A stretch of 64,000 bases of DNA from Massilia sp. CF038 (GTDB lineage: Bacteria; Pseudomonadota; Gammaproteobacteria; Burkholderiales; Burkholderiaceae_D), in assembly GCF_900129765.1 (NCBI RefSeq), contig NZ_FQWU01000006.1, forward strand, positions 124,001 to 188,000, read 5' to 3'. This document shows, one piece after another, positions 33,253 to 44,337 of the stretch. The translations under genes and the position numbers were made by a program. Each line of letters begins with the position of its first letter. Position 1 is the first letter of the stretch. The notes under the pieces are model-generated. The model ran no database searches. It saw only the letters and a program-made list of their open reading frames with translations, and was not told the DNA's origin.

Positions 33253-35265
33253 TCACTGAAGCCGAATCGCGGTGTCAAAGATCCAGGTACGCCGGATCTC
33301 GATTACGTCATACTGCCGTGCCAACGCAGGTGGGAACGCCCCATACGGCGCCTGACTGGCCACGACATTTCGGATGGCCTCATCAATCGCCGGCACCCCG
33401 CTCGACACCACGAACGTGATTTTTTCCACGGTACCGTCAGCACGAACCGCCACGGTGACAGTCGGCGCCACATGGCGTTGCCTGACGATGTTCCGGATCA
33501 TGTCCAGAGTCATGTTCATCTCGATCTTGCGGCTCATGGTTTCTGCATAGAGCACCAGATCCGCATTGGGATCAGCACGGCCGAGCAGCCAGCCTCGGCG
33601 CAAACCGCTGACCGTCGGCAGCAGTGACTTGGACGGCGTATTCGCCGCATCGCGCTGGGCGGCTTCTTCGTTCAGCTGTTTGCCGATGGCGCGCAGACGC
33701 TCTTCGCGGTCCGCTTCCTGCTTGGCGCGATCCTGCTGTGCCTGGTCTTGCTTTGCGCGCTCCTGGCGGGCAGCCTCCTGTTTTGCGGCTTCCTGACGCG
33801 CGACTTCCTGTCTTGCCGCCTCCCGGCGCACAGTTTCCTGATTCTGGGCGTCCTGACGCGCGGCCTCTTGCTTTGCTGCTTCCTGACGCGCCGCTTCCTG
33901 TTTTGCTGCCTCTCGGCGTGCTGACTCTTGATTCTGTGCGTCCTGCCGCGCTGCCTCTTGCCGAGCGGCTTCCTGTCGTGCTGTTTCTTGTCGTGCTGCT
34001 TCGCGGCGCACTGCATCCTGGCGCGCGGCTTCCTGTCTGGCCGCTTCCTGGCGCGCTATTTCTTGCCGCGCAGCTTCCTGGCGCGCAGCCTCTTGCTTGG
34101 CTGCTTCACGTCGTGCAGCTTCTTGATTCAGTGCGTCCTGTCTTGCCGCCTCTTGCCTTGCAGTTTCTTGACGGGTAGCTTCACGGCGAACAGCATCCTG
34201 ACGCGCGGCCTCTTGCTTGGCTGCTTCCTGCCGGGCTAACTCCTGCTTCAATACTTCTTGGCGTGCCGCTTCCTGCTCGAGCGCCTTTTGTTTCGCGTCA
34301 GCGAGTGCTTGTTCCCGGCGGGCCGTTTCAAGTTGCGCTTGCTTTGCCTGCTCCTGTCGCATGGTTTCTTTGCGCGCAGCGTCGAGACGCGCAGTCTCGA
34401 CCCGCTCCTGCTCTGTGCGCGCTGCATCTTGCAGTGCTTTCTCGGCCCGTCTGGCTTGCTCTTGTCGTTGCGCTTCCTGCTGCAGATTTTCCAGGCGTGC
34501 CGACTCTCTACGTTCAGATTCGACTCGTGCCGCTTCGTTCATGGCGGCTTGTTCCGCGCGCGCCGTCTCCTGTCGCAGTTGTTCTTGCCGCGCCACCTCG
34601 CGCTGTGCGGCCAAGGCCGTTTCTGCCAGACGCTGCCGGTCCGCCATTTCCTTTTCTTGTTCCACCCGGGCTTGCTCCAGCGCCCGCGCCCTGGTTTGCT
34701 GCTCCAATTTCTTCTGTGCCGCGTCGCCCGCATCCGCAGGAACGGGCATCTCGCTTGCCTGAACAGGAATATCCTGTTCGATATTGTTCGCCGGCGCCCG
34801 GACCTTTGGCGCATTCGGGGCGACAGGCAGATTCACATCTGGACGTTTGTTCGCGGTCGTGACTGGTTCGACGGCAGCCGCAGGGGCACTCGGCGGCAAT
34901 GGAGCCTGAACAGGCACTGGTGCTGGGACGAGGTGCGCGGCGGCCGCCTTAGGTTCAGTGGCGGGAACCTTGGCCGACGGCGCATCAAACGGGCGCGATA
35001 CCGGTGGCTGCGCGATCTTGGCCGGCTCTGCAGGAGAAATCTCGGCTTGAACCGGGGGAGGCGTTGGCGATACTGCAGGCGCAAGAAGAATACGCAAGTC
35101 ACTTGCGCCCAGGCGCTTTTCTTTCCATGGGAATTGCAAACCGGGCAGCCCGAAAGTCTGACCGCCAATCGCCAGACTTAAAAGCAGCGCGTGCATGAGC
35201 AGCGAAATCACCAACGCCGTGCTCATTCGTCTTGGGTCGGCCGGCATGTAAAGCGCCGAGCTCAA
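33253..35265 (-). CDS. TolA/TonB-like protein with very long Ala/Arg/Gln/Glu repeat
   Basis: A 670-residue envelope-spanning protein. One N-terminal membrane helix (ALVISLLMHALLLSLAIGG) is followed by a proline/alanine-rich linker (about 60-185). A charged region of roughly 350 residues follows, made of five-residue units such as EAARQ, EAAKQ and DAVRR, expected to be a single long helix or coiled coil. The last about 110 residues are a TonB C-terminal-like domain (VAPTVTVAVRADGTVEKITFVVSSGVPAIDEAI). The layout matches TolA: anchor, long periplasmic helix, binding domain. No tolQ, tolR or tolB is nearby, so it is probably a paralogue rather than the main TolA. Confidence 0.82.
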   Translation of the reverse strand: MSSALYMPADPRRMSTALVISLLMHALLLSLAIGGQTFGLPGLQFPWKEKRLGASDLRILLAPAVSPTPPPVQAEISPAEPAKIAQPPVSRPFDAPSAKVPATEPKAAAAHLVPAPVPVQAPLPPSAPAAAVEPVTTANKRPDVNLPVAPNAPKVRAPANNIEQDIPVQASEMPVPADAGDAAQKKLEQQTRARALEQARVEQEKEMADRQRLAETALAAQREVARQEQLRQETARAEQAAMNEAARVESERRESARLENLQQEAQRQEQARRAEKALQDAARTEQERVETARLDAARKETMRQEQAKQAQLETARREQALADAKQKALEQEAARQEVLKQELARQEAAKQEAARQDAVRREATRQETARQEAARQDALNQEAARREAAKQEAARQEAARQEIARQEAARQEAARQDAVRREAARQETARQEAARQEAARQDAQNQESARREAAKQEAARQEAAKQEAARQDAQNQETVRREAARQEVARQEAAKQEAARQERAKQDQAQQDRAKQEADREERLRAIGKQLNEEAAQRDAANTPSKSLLPTVSGLRRGWLLGRADPNADLVLYAETMSRKIEMNMTLDMIRNIVRQRHVAPTVTVAVRADGTVEKITFVVSSGVPAIDEAIRNVVASQAPYGAFPPALARQYDVIEIRRTWIFDTAIRLQ
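33700..34290 (-). repeat. 15-base tandem repeats inside the TolA-like gene
   Basis: The DNA repeats an imperfect 15-base unit encoding E-A-A-R/K-Q dozens of times in a row. Blocks of several units recur nearly identically (for example around 33775-33860 and 33860-33960), so internal duplications are evident. The repeat is protein-coding and in frame; it is not a CRISPR array. Confidence 0.85.
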
Positions 35266-35702
35266 ACCGAAAACCTTTCATGCGGCGGCGTATTCAGGCG
35301 CTTCAGGGCGGTGCTTGATGTTGGTTCAAGGTAGAAAAACTTGGCCATGACTGTGATCGCAGAGATGCCAAGAAGGCAAGGAATCCCGCGATGCTATCAC
35401 AAGGGATTGATTTGTTGATAGATTGGAACTGAATCGTCGCTGTCACAGCGCGTCCTCGTACGGTAAGCACCCGCTCTGTCGGCGAAAACGTCGCGATGCA
35501 AACGCAGAGCCGTGAATTTCCGCCCCATGTTGAATGTCTTTTTTTATTGTAAAAAAGAGAGGCAATCGCGCAGTCATTGGCGGATTTTATTTCTGTCTGT
35601 GACGGGAATCAGTCGCAAAAGGGCGCAAATCATAAGTTGAGGCGCCAGCTTTGGCTGCCAAAACCATACTCGGGTCACTTTCCACTCACCTTGAGGCCCA
35701 GC
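35266..35702. other. intergenic region, 437 bases
   Basis: This divergent gap between the TolA-like gene and the alpha/beta hydrolase gene holds both promoters. I see no RNA gene, repeat-family copy or credible small ORF in it. A T-rich tract with a short complementary run (TTTTTTATTGTAAAAAAG, about 35540-35558) is the only notable structure. Confidence 0.6.
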
Positions 35703-36845
35703 ATGATCCATTCTTTTTTTGCCACTAGCGTTCGCCGCTTTATCGCGCCTTTCGCATTTCTTTTAGCCAGCCTGGCTGGCACTGATGCGCTGGCGGCGTC
35801 CGGCAGTTTGTGCCCGACCGACACGAAGGACTCAGCGCCCCGATCAATCCGCGAAGAGAAGTTCGTGCGCATTGGTGGAATCGAACAGTGGGTCACGATC
35901 AGCGGCACCAACTGCGCCAATCCCATCGTTCTGATCGTTCATGGCGGACCGGGCAACCCGATGACCCCTTACAGCGACGCTATTTACGGTTCCTGGACCA
36001 AACAGTTCACCATCGTCCAGTGGGACCAGCGCGGTGCCGGCCGGACCTACGGCCGCAACCGGCTGCTGCCCGAACCCGATTCCCGTAAATGGACACCCGA
36101 ACAACTCGAAGCGCTTCCGCCGCTGACGATCGCACAGCTGACCCAGGATGGCGTGGAAGTGGCCAGTTACTCGGCGGCCCGGCTGGGGCAGCGCAAGGTG
36201 ATCCTGGTGGGTGGTTCGTGGGGATCGGCGCTGGGCGTACACATGGTTAAAGTGCGCCCTGAGCTGTTCCACGCGTACATGGGCACTGGCCAGATAGTGC
36301 ATTACACCGAGAATGAACGGAGCACTTACGAGACATTGTTGGTCATGGCGCGGGCTGCCACGGATACCAAGACCGTTGCCATGCTCGAATCGTTGGGCGC
36401 ACCACCGTGGAAAAACCCACGGGCGTTCGGCATGGTTCGCAAAGCGACCCGGGTGTACGAGGCAAAAACAAGCACCCCGCCGCCCAAATCTTGGTGGACG
36501 CCAGCCGACTTGTATTCCACTCGCGAAGCGGAGCTGGACTATGAAGCAGGCGAGGAATATTCGTTCCTGCAGTTTGTTGGGTTTAAGGGCGACGGTATGC
36601 TGTCAACGATTGACCTGCACAAGCTGGGTGCGAACTTTGATGTGCCTGTTTTTCTGCTGCAGGGAACGGAAGATCTGGTTACCACGCCCGCAGTGGCCAA
36701 GCGCTATTTCGATTCGATCGTCGGGCCAGTGAAAGAGTTCATTTGGTTGCCGCATACCGGACATGATCCAAACGCGACCATGCTTGACACGCAGTTGCGC
36801 ACCCTGGCGACGCGAGTTGTGCCGATTACGAAGCAAACGGAATGA
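35703..36845 (+). CDS. exported alpha/beta hydrolase, proline iminopeptidase-like
   Basis: A 380-residue hydrolase with an N-terminal signal sequence (to about ALAA, residue 30). The oxyanion region is IVHGGPGNPM, the nucleophile elbow GGSWGS, the acid Asp lies in GTEDLVTTP and the base His in PHTGHDPN. The HGGPG motif and WDQRGAGRTYGRN are characteristic of the proline iminopeptidase group, so a periplasmic aminopeptidase or esterase is likely. The ATG at 35703 begins the signal sequence; an in-frame TTG at 35577 is not supported. Confidence 0.85.
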   Translation: MIHSFFATSVRRFIAPFAFLLASLAGTDALAASGSLCPTDTKDSAPRSIREEKFVRIGGIEQWVTISGTNCANPIVLIVHGGPGNPMTPYSDAIYGSWTKQFTIVQWDQRGAGRTYGRNRLLPEPDSRKWTPEQLEALPPLTIAQLTQDGVEVASYSAARLGQRKVILVGGSWGSALGVHMVKVRPELFHAYMGTGQIVHYTENERSTYETLLVMARAATDTKTVAMLESLGAPPWKNPRAFGMVRKATRVYEAKTSTPPPKSWWTPADLYSTREAELDYEAGEEYSFLQFVGFKGDGMLSTIDLHKLGANFDVPVFLLQGTEDLVTTPAVAKRYFDSIVGPVKEFIWLPHTGHDPNATMLDTQLRTLATRVVPITKQTE

Positions 36846-36863
36846 AGCCGGGCGTCGCGCCGC

Positions 36864-37592
36864 TCACACCTGCTCGACGGAAGGGGCGAAACAACCGTGC
36901 CGGTCGAGCCAGGCGTCCATCTCTGCCGATGGCTGATGCAGGATGATGAGCGACGGCGCGATCGCACGCTCGTCGTTGAGGAGCAGTGTGAACCCGGCAC
37001 CGGAAACACGCCGTCCGCGCAATGGCCTCTGCCAAGCCACCTTCTTAACTCCGTTGACGGTTCGGAAATACGTCACGGAATCGCCGTCCAACGTGTACTC
37101 CGCATCGAACGGCGCTGCCTCGCGCGCTGCCTTGAGCAAATTGCGCGCGAGCTTTTTTGCGATGCTGCGCCAGAACGAAGGAGATGGCGTGATGAGCCAC
37201 CGGTGGCAACGCGTGAGGAGGAAGCTCAGCATACCGGTCGCTGCAAAAAACAAGGCAAACAGCAATTCCAAGCGATAGCCCTGGTAAGGCAGGCCGCCTG
37301 TCATGGCGAGACCGAGCGCTACTAAAATACCAGTAACACTTAGCCAAAGAACGATTTTTGGTTGAGTCCGGATTAAGCCCTCGGCGCGGCCAAACCGTCG
37401 TCGACGGTCTTCCAACAAGCGCCCATAGAACAAATCGGTGAGCGCTTCCTCCAGGCGGCCAATGCTGGCGGAATCAATGGTGGAACGCAAGAGCAATGGC
37501 CCGGCAGGGGATGCCGTCTCGCGTGTGTGAATATTCAACGGGTCAATAATTTCGTTCATCGAATCAATGTATGCATCGAAAACGTGGATCAT
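36864..37592 (-). CDS. uncharacterised membrane protein
   Basis: A 242-residue protein with two central hydrophobic helices (IVLWLSVTGILVALGLAMTGG and LELLFALFFAATGMLSFLLT). They are preceded by a soluble region with an RRRRFGRAEG basic stretch. The C-terminal about 110 residues are soluble (AEYTLDGDSVTYFRTVNGVKKVAWQRP ... SLIILHQPSAEMDAWLD), resembling YcxB-type tails in layout. I do not recognise a family firmly. The start could also be the ATG at 37559. It converges with the hydrolase gene (18-base gap). Confidence 0.65.
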   Translation of the reverse strand: MIHVFDAYIDSMNEIIDPLNIHTRETASPAGPLLLRSTIDSASIGRLEEALTDLFYGRLLEDRRRRFGRAEGLIRTQPKIVLWLSVTGILVALGLAMTGGLPYQGYRLELLFALFFAATGMLSFLLTRCHRWLITPSPSFWRSIAKKLARNLLKAAREAAPFDAEYTLDGDSVTYFRTVNGVKKVAWQRPLRGRRVSGAGFTLLLNDERAIAPSLIILHQPSAEMDAWLDRHGCFAPSVEQV

Positions 37593-37660
37593 AGGACGTT
37601 ATGGATGACGAAGCCAGGCATGTCGTCAGCATGTAAACTGAATCTCCTCCGCCGAAAACG

Positions 37661-37688
37661 AAAACGCCCGGTGTGACCGGGCGTTTTT
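37661..37688. terminator. bidirectional terminator beyond gyrB
   Basis: AAAACGCCCGG-TGTGA-CCGGGCGTTTTT is a symmetric stem with A- and T-tracts on the two sides, 29 bases beyond the gyrB stop. On the - strand it terminates the dnaA-dnaN-gyrB side. Confidence 0.85.
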
Positions 37689-37717
37689 ATGCAGGATGGG
37701 ACAGCAGCCCGACGCGA

Positions 37718-40353
<2,636 letters not shown>

Positions 40354-40359
40354 ATAAGT

Positions 40360-40377
40360 GGCGGAGCATGCTCCGCC
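40360..40377. other. 18-base perfect palindrome after dnaN
   Basis: GGCGGAGCATGCTCCGCC is a perfect zero-spacer palindrome eight bases beyond the dnaN stop and next to repeat copy 2. It may contribute to 3'-end structure of the dnaN message. Confidence 0.5.
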
Positions 40378-40384
40378 CCTATTT

Positions 40385-41491
40385 TTAAATACGCATCGGC
40401 ATCACGACGTACTTGAAGTCGGCGTTATCCGGAATCGAAATCAGCGCCGACGAGTTCGAGTCGCCCAACGAGATGTTGATCTGGTCGCACTTCAGGTTGT
40501 TCAGCACGTCAAGCAGATAGGTCACGTTGAAGCCGATGTCCACGCTGTCGCCACCGTAGTCGATCTCGAGTTCTTCAACCGCTTCTTCCTGGTCGGCATT
40601 GGTCGAGCTGATCTTCATGCTGCCTGGGGTGATGATGCAGCGCACGCCCTTGAATTTGTCGCTCGTCATGATCGCGGCGCGCTGCAGGGAACGCAGCAGT
40701 TCGTCGCGGCCAATCGTGAAGTCGTTCTTGTAACCCTTTGGAATCACGCGCGTGTAGTCAGGGAACTTGCCTTCCACCAGCTTGGAGACCAGCTCGATGT
40801 CGGCAAACGTCAGTTTGACCTGGGATGCGGAAATATCCAGCTGCACGGTCTCGTCGCTTTCTTCCAGCAGACGCTGCAGTTCAATGATGGTCTTGCGCGG
40901 AATGATGACTTCCTGGCGCGTGAATTCCTGTTCGGTTTCAACCTGGCAGAAGGCAAGGCGGTGGCCGTCAGTTGCCACGGCAATCACGTTGCGGCCGTCC
41001 AGCACCAGCAGCAGACCGTTCAGGTAATAGCGAATGTCTTGCTGCGCCATCGAGAAGTGCACCATGTTGAACAGGTGCTTCAAGGTCTTTTGCGGCAGCG
41101 TGACGGTGGCGTTGTAGGTGTCAGCGACGGCAACCGTCGGGAACTCTTCGGCCGCCAGGGTTTGCAGGGCGAAGCGCGACTTGCCGGTCTGGACCGTCAG
41201 GCGCTTGTTTTCCAGCTTCATCGTCACGTCGCCCGATTCCGGCAGCGCGCGCAGGATGTCGAGCAGCTTGCGCGCCGCGACGGTGGTACCGGCAACTTCG
41301 GCACCCGAGCCGATGTTGGCGTGCGTGGTGATCTGCACTTCGGTGTCGGTTGAAAGGAACGAGACGCTTTCGCCGTCCTTGCGGATGAGGATATTGGCCA
41401 GAATCGGCATAGTGTGCCGACGCTCGACAATACCGCTCACGATCTGCAGTGGCCGGAGAAGGGTATCTCGGGTGGTTTTGACCAATTGCAT
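40385..41491 (-). CDS. dnaN: DNA polymerase III beta clamp
   Basis: The 368-residue sliding clamp that tethers polymerase to DNA. The start MQLVKTTRDTLLRPLQIVSGIVERRHTMPILANI is typical, and the protein ends in the conserved YVVMPMRI. Length and three-domain repeat layout fit the family. It lies 179 bases downstream of dnaA, with repeat copy 3 in the gap, and 174 bases upstream of gyrB, with copy 2 in the gap. Confidence 0.98.
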   Translation of the reverse strand: MQLVKTTRDTLLRPLQIVSGIVERRHTMPILANILIRKDGESVSFLSTDTEVQITTHANIGSGAEVAGTTVAARKLLDILRALPESGDVTMKLENKRLTVQTGKSRFALQTLAAEEFPTVAVADTYNATVTLPQKTLKHLFNMVHFSMAQQDIRYYLNGLLLVLDGRNVIAVATDGHRLAFCQVETEQEFTRQEVIIPRKTIIELQRLLEESDETVQLDISASQVKLTFADIELVSKLVEGKFPDYTRVIPKGYKNDFTIGRDELLRSLQRAAIMTSDKFKGVRCIITPGSMKISSTNADQEEAVEELEIDYGGDSVDIGFNVTYLLDVLNNLKCDQINISLGDSNSSALISIPDNADFKYVVMPMRI

Positions 41492-41577
41492 AGTAATCCT
41501 CGGTAGGTTGTCAGAATGTTACTTATAAGCTTGCTTCAAACACTATATTTTGCCAGAAATTTTTGAGCCTACCTCTA

Positions 41578-41662
41578 CATCGCCCTCGCGAAGGCGGGGG
41601 CCTATACCACTGCGCCGAAGTTGTTCAGCATGGCATGGCCCCCCGCCTTCGCGAGGGCGATG
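41578..41662. repeat. intergenic palindrome family, copy 3
   Basis: CATCGCCCTCGCGAAGG ... CCTTCGCGAGGGCGATG. The variable AAGG of the left arm is matched by CCTT on the right, so the arm is fully paired. It starts nine bases beyond the dnaA stop, in the dnaA-dnaN gap. Confidence 0.85.
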
Positions 41663-41670
41663 TGAGCGAC

Positions 41671-43074
41671 TCAACCTTTCAAGGTCTGTTCCAGCACGTG
41701 CAGCTCGTGGTTGCACTCGGCATTCTTGGTACGGTCCAGCGCAATCTTGCGCACTGCGTGCAGCACGGTCGTATGGTCGCGTCCGCCAAACAGCTCGCCA
41801 ATTTCCGGCAAGCTCTTCTGCGTCAACTCCTTGGCCAGATACATCGCAATCTGGCGTGGGCGCGCAATATTGGCGGGCCGGCGCTTCGAATACATGTCCG
41901 CCACCTTGATGCTGAAGAAGTCCGCCACTGTCTTCTGGATGTTCTCAACAGAAATCTGGCGGTTCTGCACTGACAGCAAATCTTTCAGCGCTTCTTTCAC
42001 CACATCGATGGTGATGTCCTTGCCGTGGAAGCGCGAATACGCCAGGATCTTGCGCAGCGCGCCTTCCAGTTCGCGCACGTTCGAACGCAGGTGCTTGGCC
42101 ACAAAGAAGGCCACGTCATCGGAGAAGGTCACGCCTTCCGACTGCGCCTTTTTCAGCAGAATCGCCACCCGCATTTCCAGCTCCGGCGGCTCGATGGCCA
42201 CCGTCAGGCCGGAATCGAAACGCGAGATCAGGCGGTCGTCCATGCCCGTGATTTCTTTGGGATAGGTATCGCTGGTGATGATGATTTGCTTCTTCGCGGC
42301 AATCAGTGCCTCGAACGCATAGAAGAACTCTTCCTGGGTACGGCTTTTGCCGCCAAAGAATTGAATATCATCGATCAGGAGCATGTCCAGCGAATGATAG
42401 TAATGCTTGAAATCGTCGAAACCTTTGCGCTGGTACGCTGTCACAACATCACGCACATACTGCTCGGCGTGGATGTAGCGAATGCGCGCGCCTGGCTGGT
42501 CTGCCATCACCTGGTTGCCGATCGCATGGATCAAGTGGGTTTTGCCCAGGCCCACGCCACCGTAGAAGAACAGCGGGTTGTACGACACGCCCGGGTTGTT
42601 GGCAACCTGAATCGCGGCAGCGCGCGCCAGCTGGTTGGCCTTACCGGTCACAAAGCTGTCAAAGGTCAGCTCGGTGTTCACGCGGCTTTGTTCACGCCGG
42701 GGCGGATTGCCGATGTTGAACATCTCTGGCGTACCTGGCTGCGCTTCGTTGCTGTTGCCGTTGTTGATGGTGCCTGGCATGGGGCCGTCGTTCGGGGCCG
42801 GATGGGGCGCCACCGCTTTTTTCGGCAGGGCATTCTTGGGGTCGAGCACGAACTGCACTTCGGTCGGCGCTTCCCAGAACTGGCAGGCCAGCTCGGTAAT
42901 GCGGGTGGCGAATTGCGTCTTGACCCAGTCCAGCTTGAATCGATTGGGCGCAGCGATGCGCAGCTTGCCGTCTTCGTAATCGAGAGCGACCAGCGGTTTG
43001 ATCCACGCACTGAATTGTTGCGGTGTCAGCTCCAGTTCCAACTGCGCGGAACAGGTCTGCCAGAAATTTTCCAT
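41671..43074 (-). CDS. dnaA: chromosomal replication initiator DnaA
   Basis: A 467-residue AAA+ initiator that binds DnaA boxes and opens oriC. Domain I starts [25 protein letters not shown]. Walker A is [15 protein letters not shown] and Walker [10 protein letters not shown]. Domain IV carries the signature [16 protein letters not shown] Pro/Asn-rich domain II linker (about 88-130) is visible. It is transcribed leftward with dnaN and gyrB downstream; rpmH diverges on the other side. Confidence 0.99.
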   Translation of the reverse strand: MENFWQTCSAQLELELTPQQFSAWIKPLVALDYEDGKLRIAAPNRFKLDWVKTQFATRITELACQFWEAPTEVQFVLDPKNALPKKAVAPHPAPNDGPMPGTINNGNSNEAQPGTPEMFNIGNPPRREQSRVNTELTFDSFVTGKANQLARAAAIQVANNPGVSYNPLFFYGGVGLGKTHLIHAIGNQVMADQPGARIRYIHAEQYVRDVVTAYQRKGFDDFKHYYHSLDMLLIDDIQFFGGKSRTQEEFFYAFEALIAAKKQIIITSDTYPKEITGMDDRLISRFDSGLTVAIEPPELEMRVAILLKKAQSEGVTFSDDVAFFVAKHLRSNVRELEGALRKILAYSRFHGKDITIDVVKEALKDLLSVQNRQISVENIQKTVADFFSIKVADMYSKRRPANIARPRQIAMYLAKELTQKSLPEIGELFGGRDHTTVLHAVRKIALDRTKNAECNHELHVLEQTLKG

Positions 43075-43164
43075 GAATCGTCTGTCTGAATAAGGTGTGG
43101 AGGGGCGGTTCGATGATAGCGGTGCGCCACACGTAACACGCTATTCTACCCGCCATGGGCCGAG

Positions 43165-43173
43165 TTATCCACA
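43165..43173 (+). promoter_or_regulatory. DnaA box
   Basis: TTATCCACA matches the consensus exactly and lies 91 bases upstream of the dnaA start. It may serve autoregulation of dnaA, origin function, or both. Confidence 0.75.
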
Positions 43174-43234
43174 GGCACGTGCGGTATTTTGGGGGTGGGA
43201 GAGAGGAATTAATTGATTAAGTGGCAAGCTCAAC

Positions 43235-43311
43235 CGTGGTATAGGTCCCCGCCTTCGCGAGGACGATGTTTTGTCAGTACATCGCCCTCGCGCAGGCGGG
43301 GGCCTATAGCA
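43235..43311. repeat. intergenic palindrome family, copy 4 (outward-facing half elements)
   Basis: A right arm of GTCC type (43235-43268, ending GCGAGGACGATG) is followed after eleven bases by a left arm of GCCC type (43280-43311, starting CATCGCCCTCGCGCAGG). The order is inverted compared with the other copies and the two halves are of different arm types, so they probably come from two elements. Confidence 0.75.
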
Positions 43312-43349
43312 TCCGTGCACAGAGAGACTCCTCTAATCACCCCAATACC

Positions 43350-43379
43350 TTGACAGCGGGACTCAAAATCGTGTCTAAT
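43350..43379 (+). promoter_or_regulatory. sigma-70 promoter of rpmH-rnpA
   Basis: TTGACA (43350-43355), 18 bases, then TCTAAT (43374-43379). It is 131 bases upstream of the rpmH start and well placed for the rpmH-rnpA-yidD-yidC unit. Confidence 0.65.
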
Positions 43380-43509
43380 TCAGGGTTCCCCGCCCGTACT
43401 CCGTGCAAATAGGTCTTTTACGGCTTGTTGGTTTGGCTTAGCGGGTAAAAGAGACTGACGGGACGTCAGACCCGATTTTGCATTTAATTTTGCTTTAAGC
43501 GAGACCACC

Positions 43510-43644
43510 ATGAAACGTACTTACCAACCTTCCGTCGTTCGTCGCAAGCGCACGCACGGCTTCCGCGCACGTATGGCTACCCGTGGCGGTCGCGATGTGC
43601 TCAACGCACGCCGCGCCAAGGGTCGCAAACGCCTGGCTGTATAA
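43510..43644 (+). CDS. rpmH: 50S ribosomal protein L34
   Basis: A 44-residue basic ribosomal protein: [18 protein letters not shown] ... [20 protein letters not shown], ending RLAV. It is part of the large subunit. The sequence is diagnostic for L34 and length is exact for the family. It is the first gene rightward of the origin region and is followed 32 bases later by rnpA, with which it is normally co-transcribed. Confidence 0.98.
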   Translation: MKRTYQPSVVRRKRTHGFRARMATRGGRDVLNARRAKGRKRLAV

Positions 43645-43676
43645 GTCTGGCACTTACTGCTGGATCGCGGTTGGCT

Positions 43677-44069
43677 ATGACTAGCGAAGACTCACAAGAC
43701 TTCGCGCGCGTTCGGCGTATCGTTAAAACGGATGAATTTTCATCCGTTTTTCGTTTGCGCCCTGCCCAAAAGTCGGCGCACTTTGTGCTCTACACACGCT
43801 CGAATGAATTGCCGCATGCGCGGCTGGGCGTCGTGGTGGCCAAGCGCTTTGCCCCGCGCGCAGTCACGCGCAACACGATCAAGCGCGTCACCCGCGAACT
43901 GTTCCGCTGTGCCAAGCTGCCCGCGATGGATTGCATCGTGCGTCTGGCGCGGCCGGTCAACAGCAAGGACGGGCCGGCCACGACGGCCGCGCTCAAGGCC
44001 GCCCTGCGCGCTGAAATTGCGCGCCTGTTCTCTTCGCAGGCCGGGCGACCGCCGAAAGCGGCGTCGTGA
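43677..44069 (+). CDS. rnpA: ribonuclease P protein component
   Basis: The 130-residue protein subunit of RNase P, which helps the RNA subunit remove tRNA 5' leaders. The start region KTDEFSSVFRLRPAQKS and the signature RLGVVVAKRFAPRAVTRNTIKRVTRELFR are present. The ATG at 43677 is chosen; a TTG two codons upstream is possible. Its stop overlaps the GTG start of yidD by four bases. Confidence 0.95.
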   Translation: MTSEDSQDFARVRRIVKTDEFSSVFRLRPAQKSAHFVLYTRSNELPHARLGVVVAKRFAPRAVTRNTIKRVTRELFRCAKLPAMDCIVRLARPVNSKDGPATTAALKAALRAEIARLFSSQAGRPPKAAS

Positions 44070-44326
44070 ACACCTTGCTGGTCTGGATCCTGCGCGCCTA
44101 CCAGCTGGTGCTGTCGCCCATGCTGGGCCAGCGTTGCCGTTTTTATCCCAGCTGTTCGCACTACGCCATCGAGGCGATCAACACCCATGGCGCCGCGCGC
44201 GGCAGTTGGCTCGCGGCACGCCGCGTTGGCCGCTGCCATCCATGGAACGAGGGCGGTTTCGATCCGGTGCCGCCCGCGCATGACAAGAATTCATCTACAA
44301 CCGCTTGCGGTTGCCACCACTCCTGA
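44066..44326 (+). CDS. yidD: membrane protein insertion efficiency factor YidD
   Basis: An 86-residue membrane-associated factor that aids YidC-dependent insertion. It shows the family's LRAYQLVLSPMLGQRCRFYPSCSHYAIEAI and RRVGRCHPWNEGGFDPVP. It starts with GTG at 44066 inside the rnpA stop. The tail after PPAHDKNSST is short and has a CGCHH motif of uncertain meaning. The order rnpA-yidD-yidC is conserved in bacteria. Confidence 0.96.
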   Translation: MNTLLVWILRAYQLVLSPMLGQRCRFYPSCSHYAIEAINTHGAARGSWLAARRVGRCHPWNEGGFDPVPPAHDKNSSTTACGCHHS

Positions 44327-44337
44327 CCAATACCTCA

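Larger units (their letters stand above)
43075..43509. other. dnaA-rpmH intergenic region (candidate oriC, 435 bases)
   Basis: This is the usual position of oriC in the group. It contains the dnaA promoter region, one perfect DnaA box, an AT-rich stretch (43203-43221), a pair of half palindromes (copy 4) and the rpmH promoter. I found no second perfect TTATCCACA, so if this is oriC it depends on degenerate boxes. Confidence 0.5.

Noticed and set aside
33700-34290. CRISPR-like regular repeats
   Set aside because: The unit is 15 bases, has no unique spacers and is an in-frame coding repeat of the TolA-like protein.
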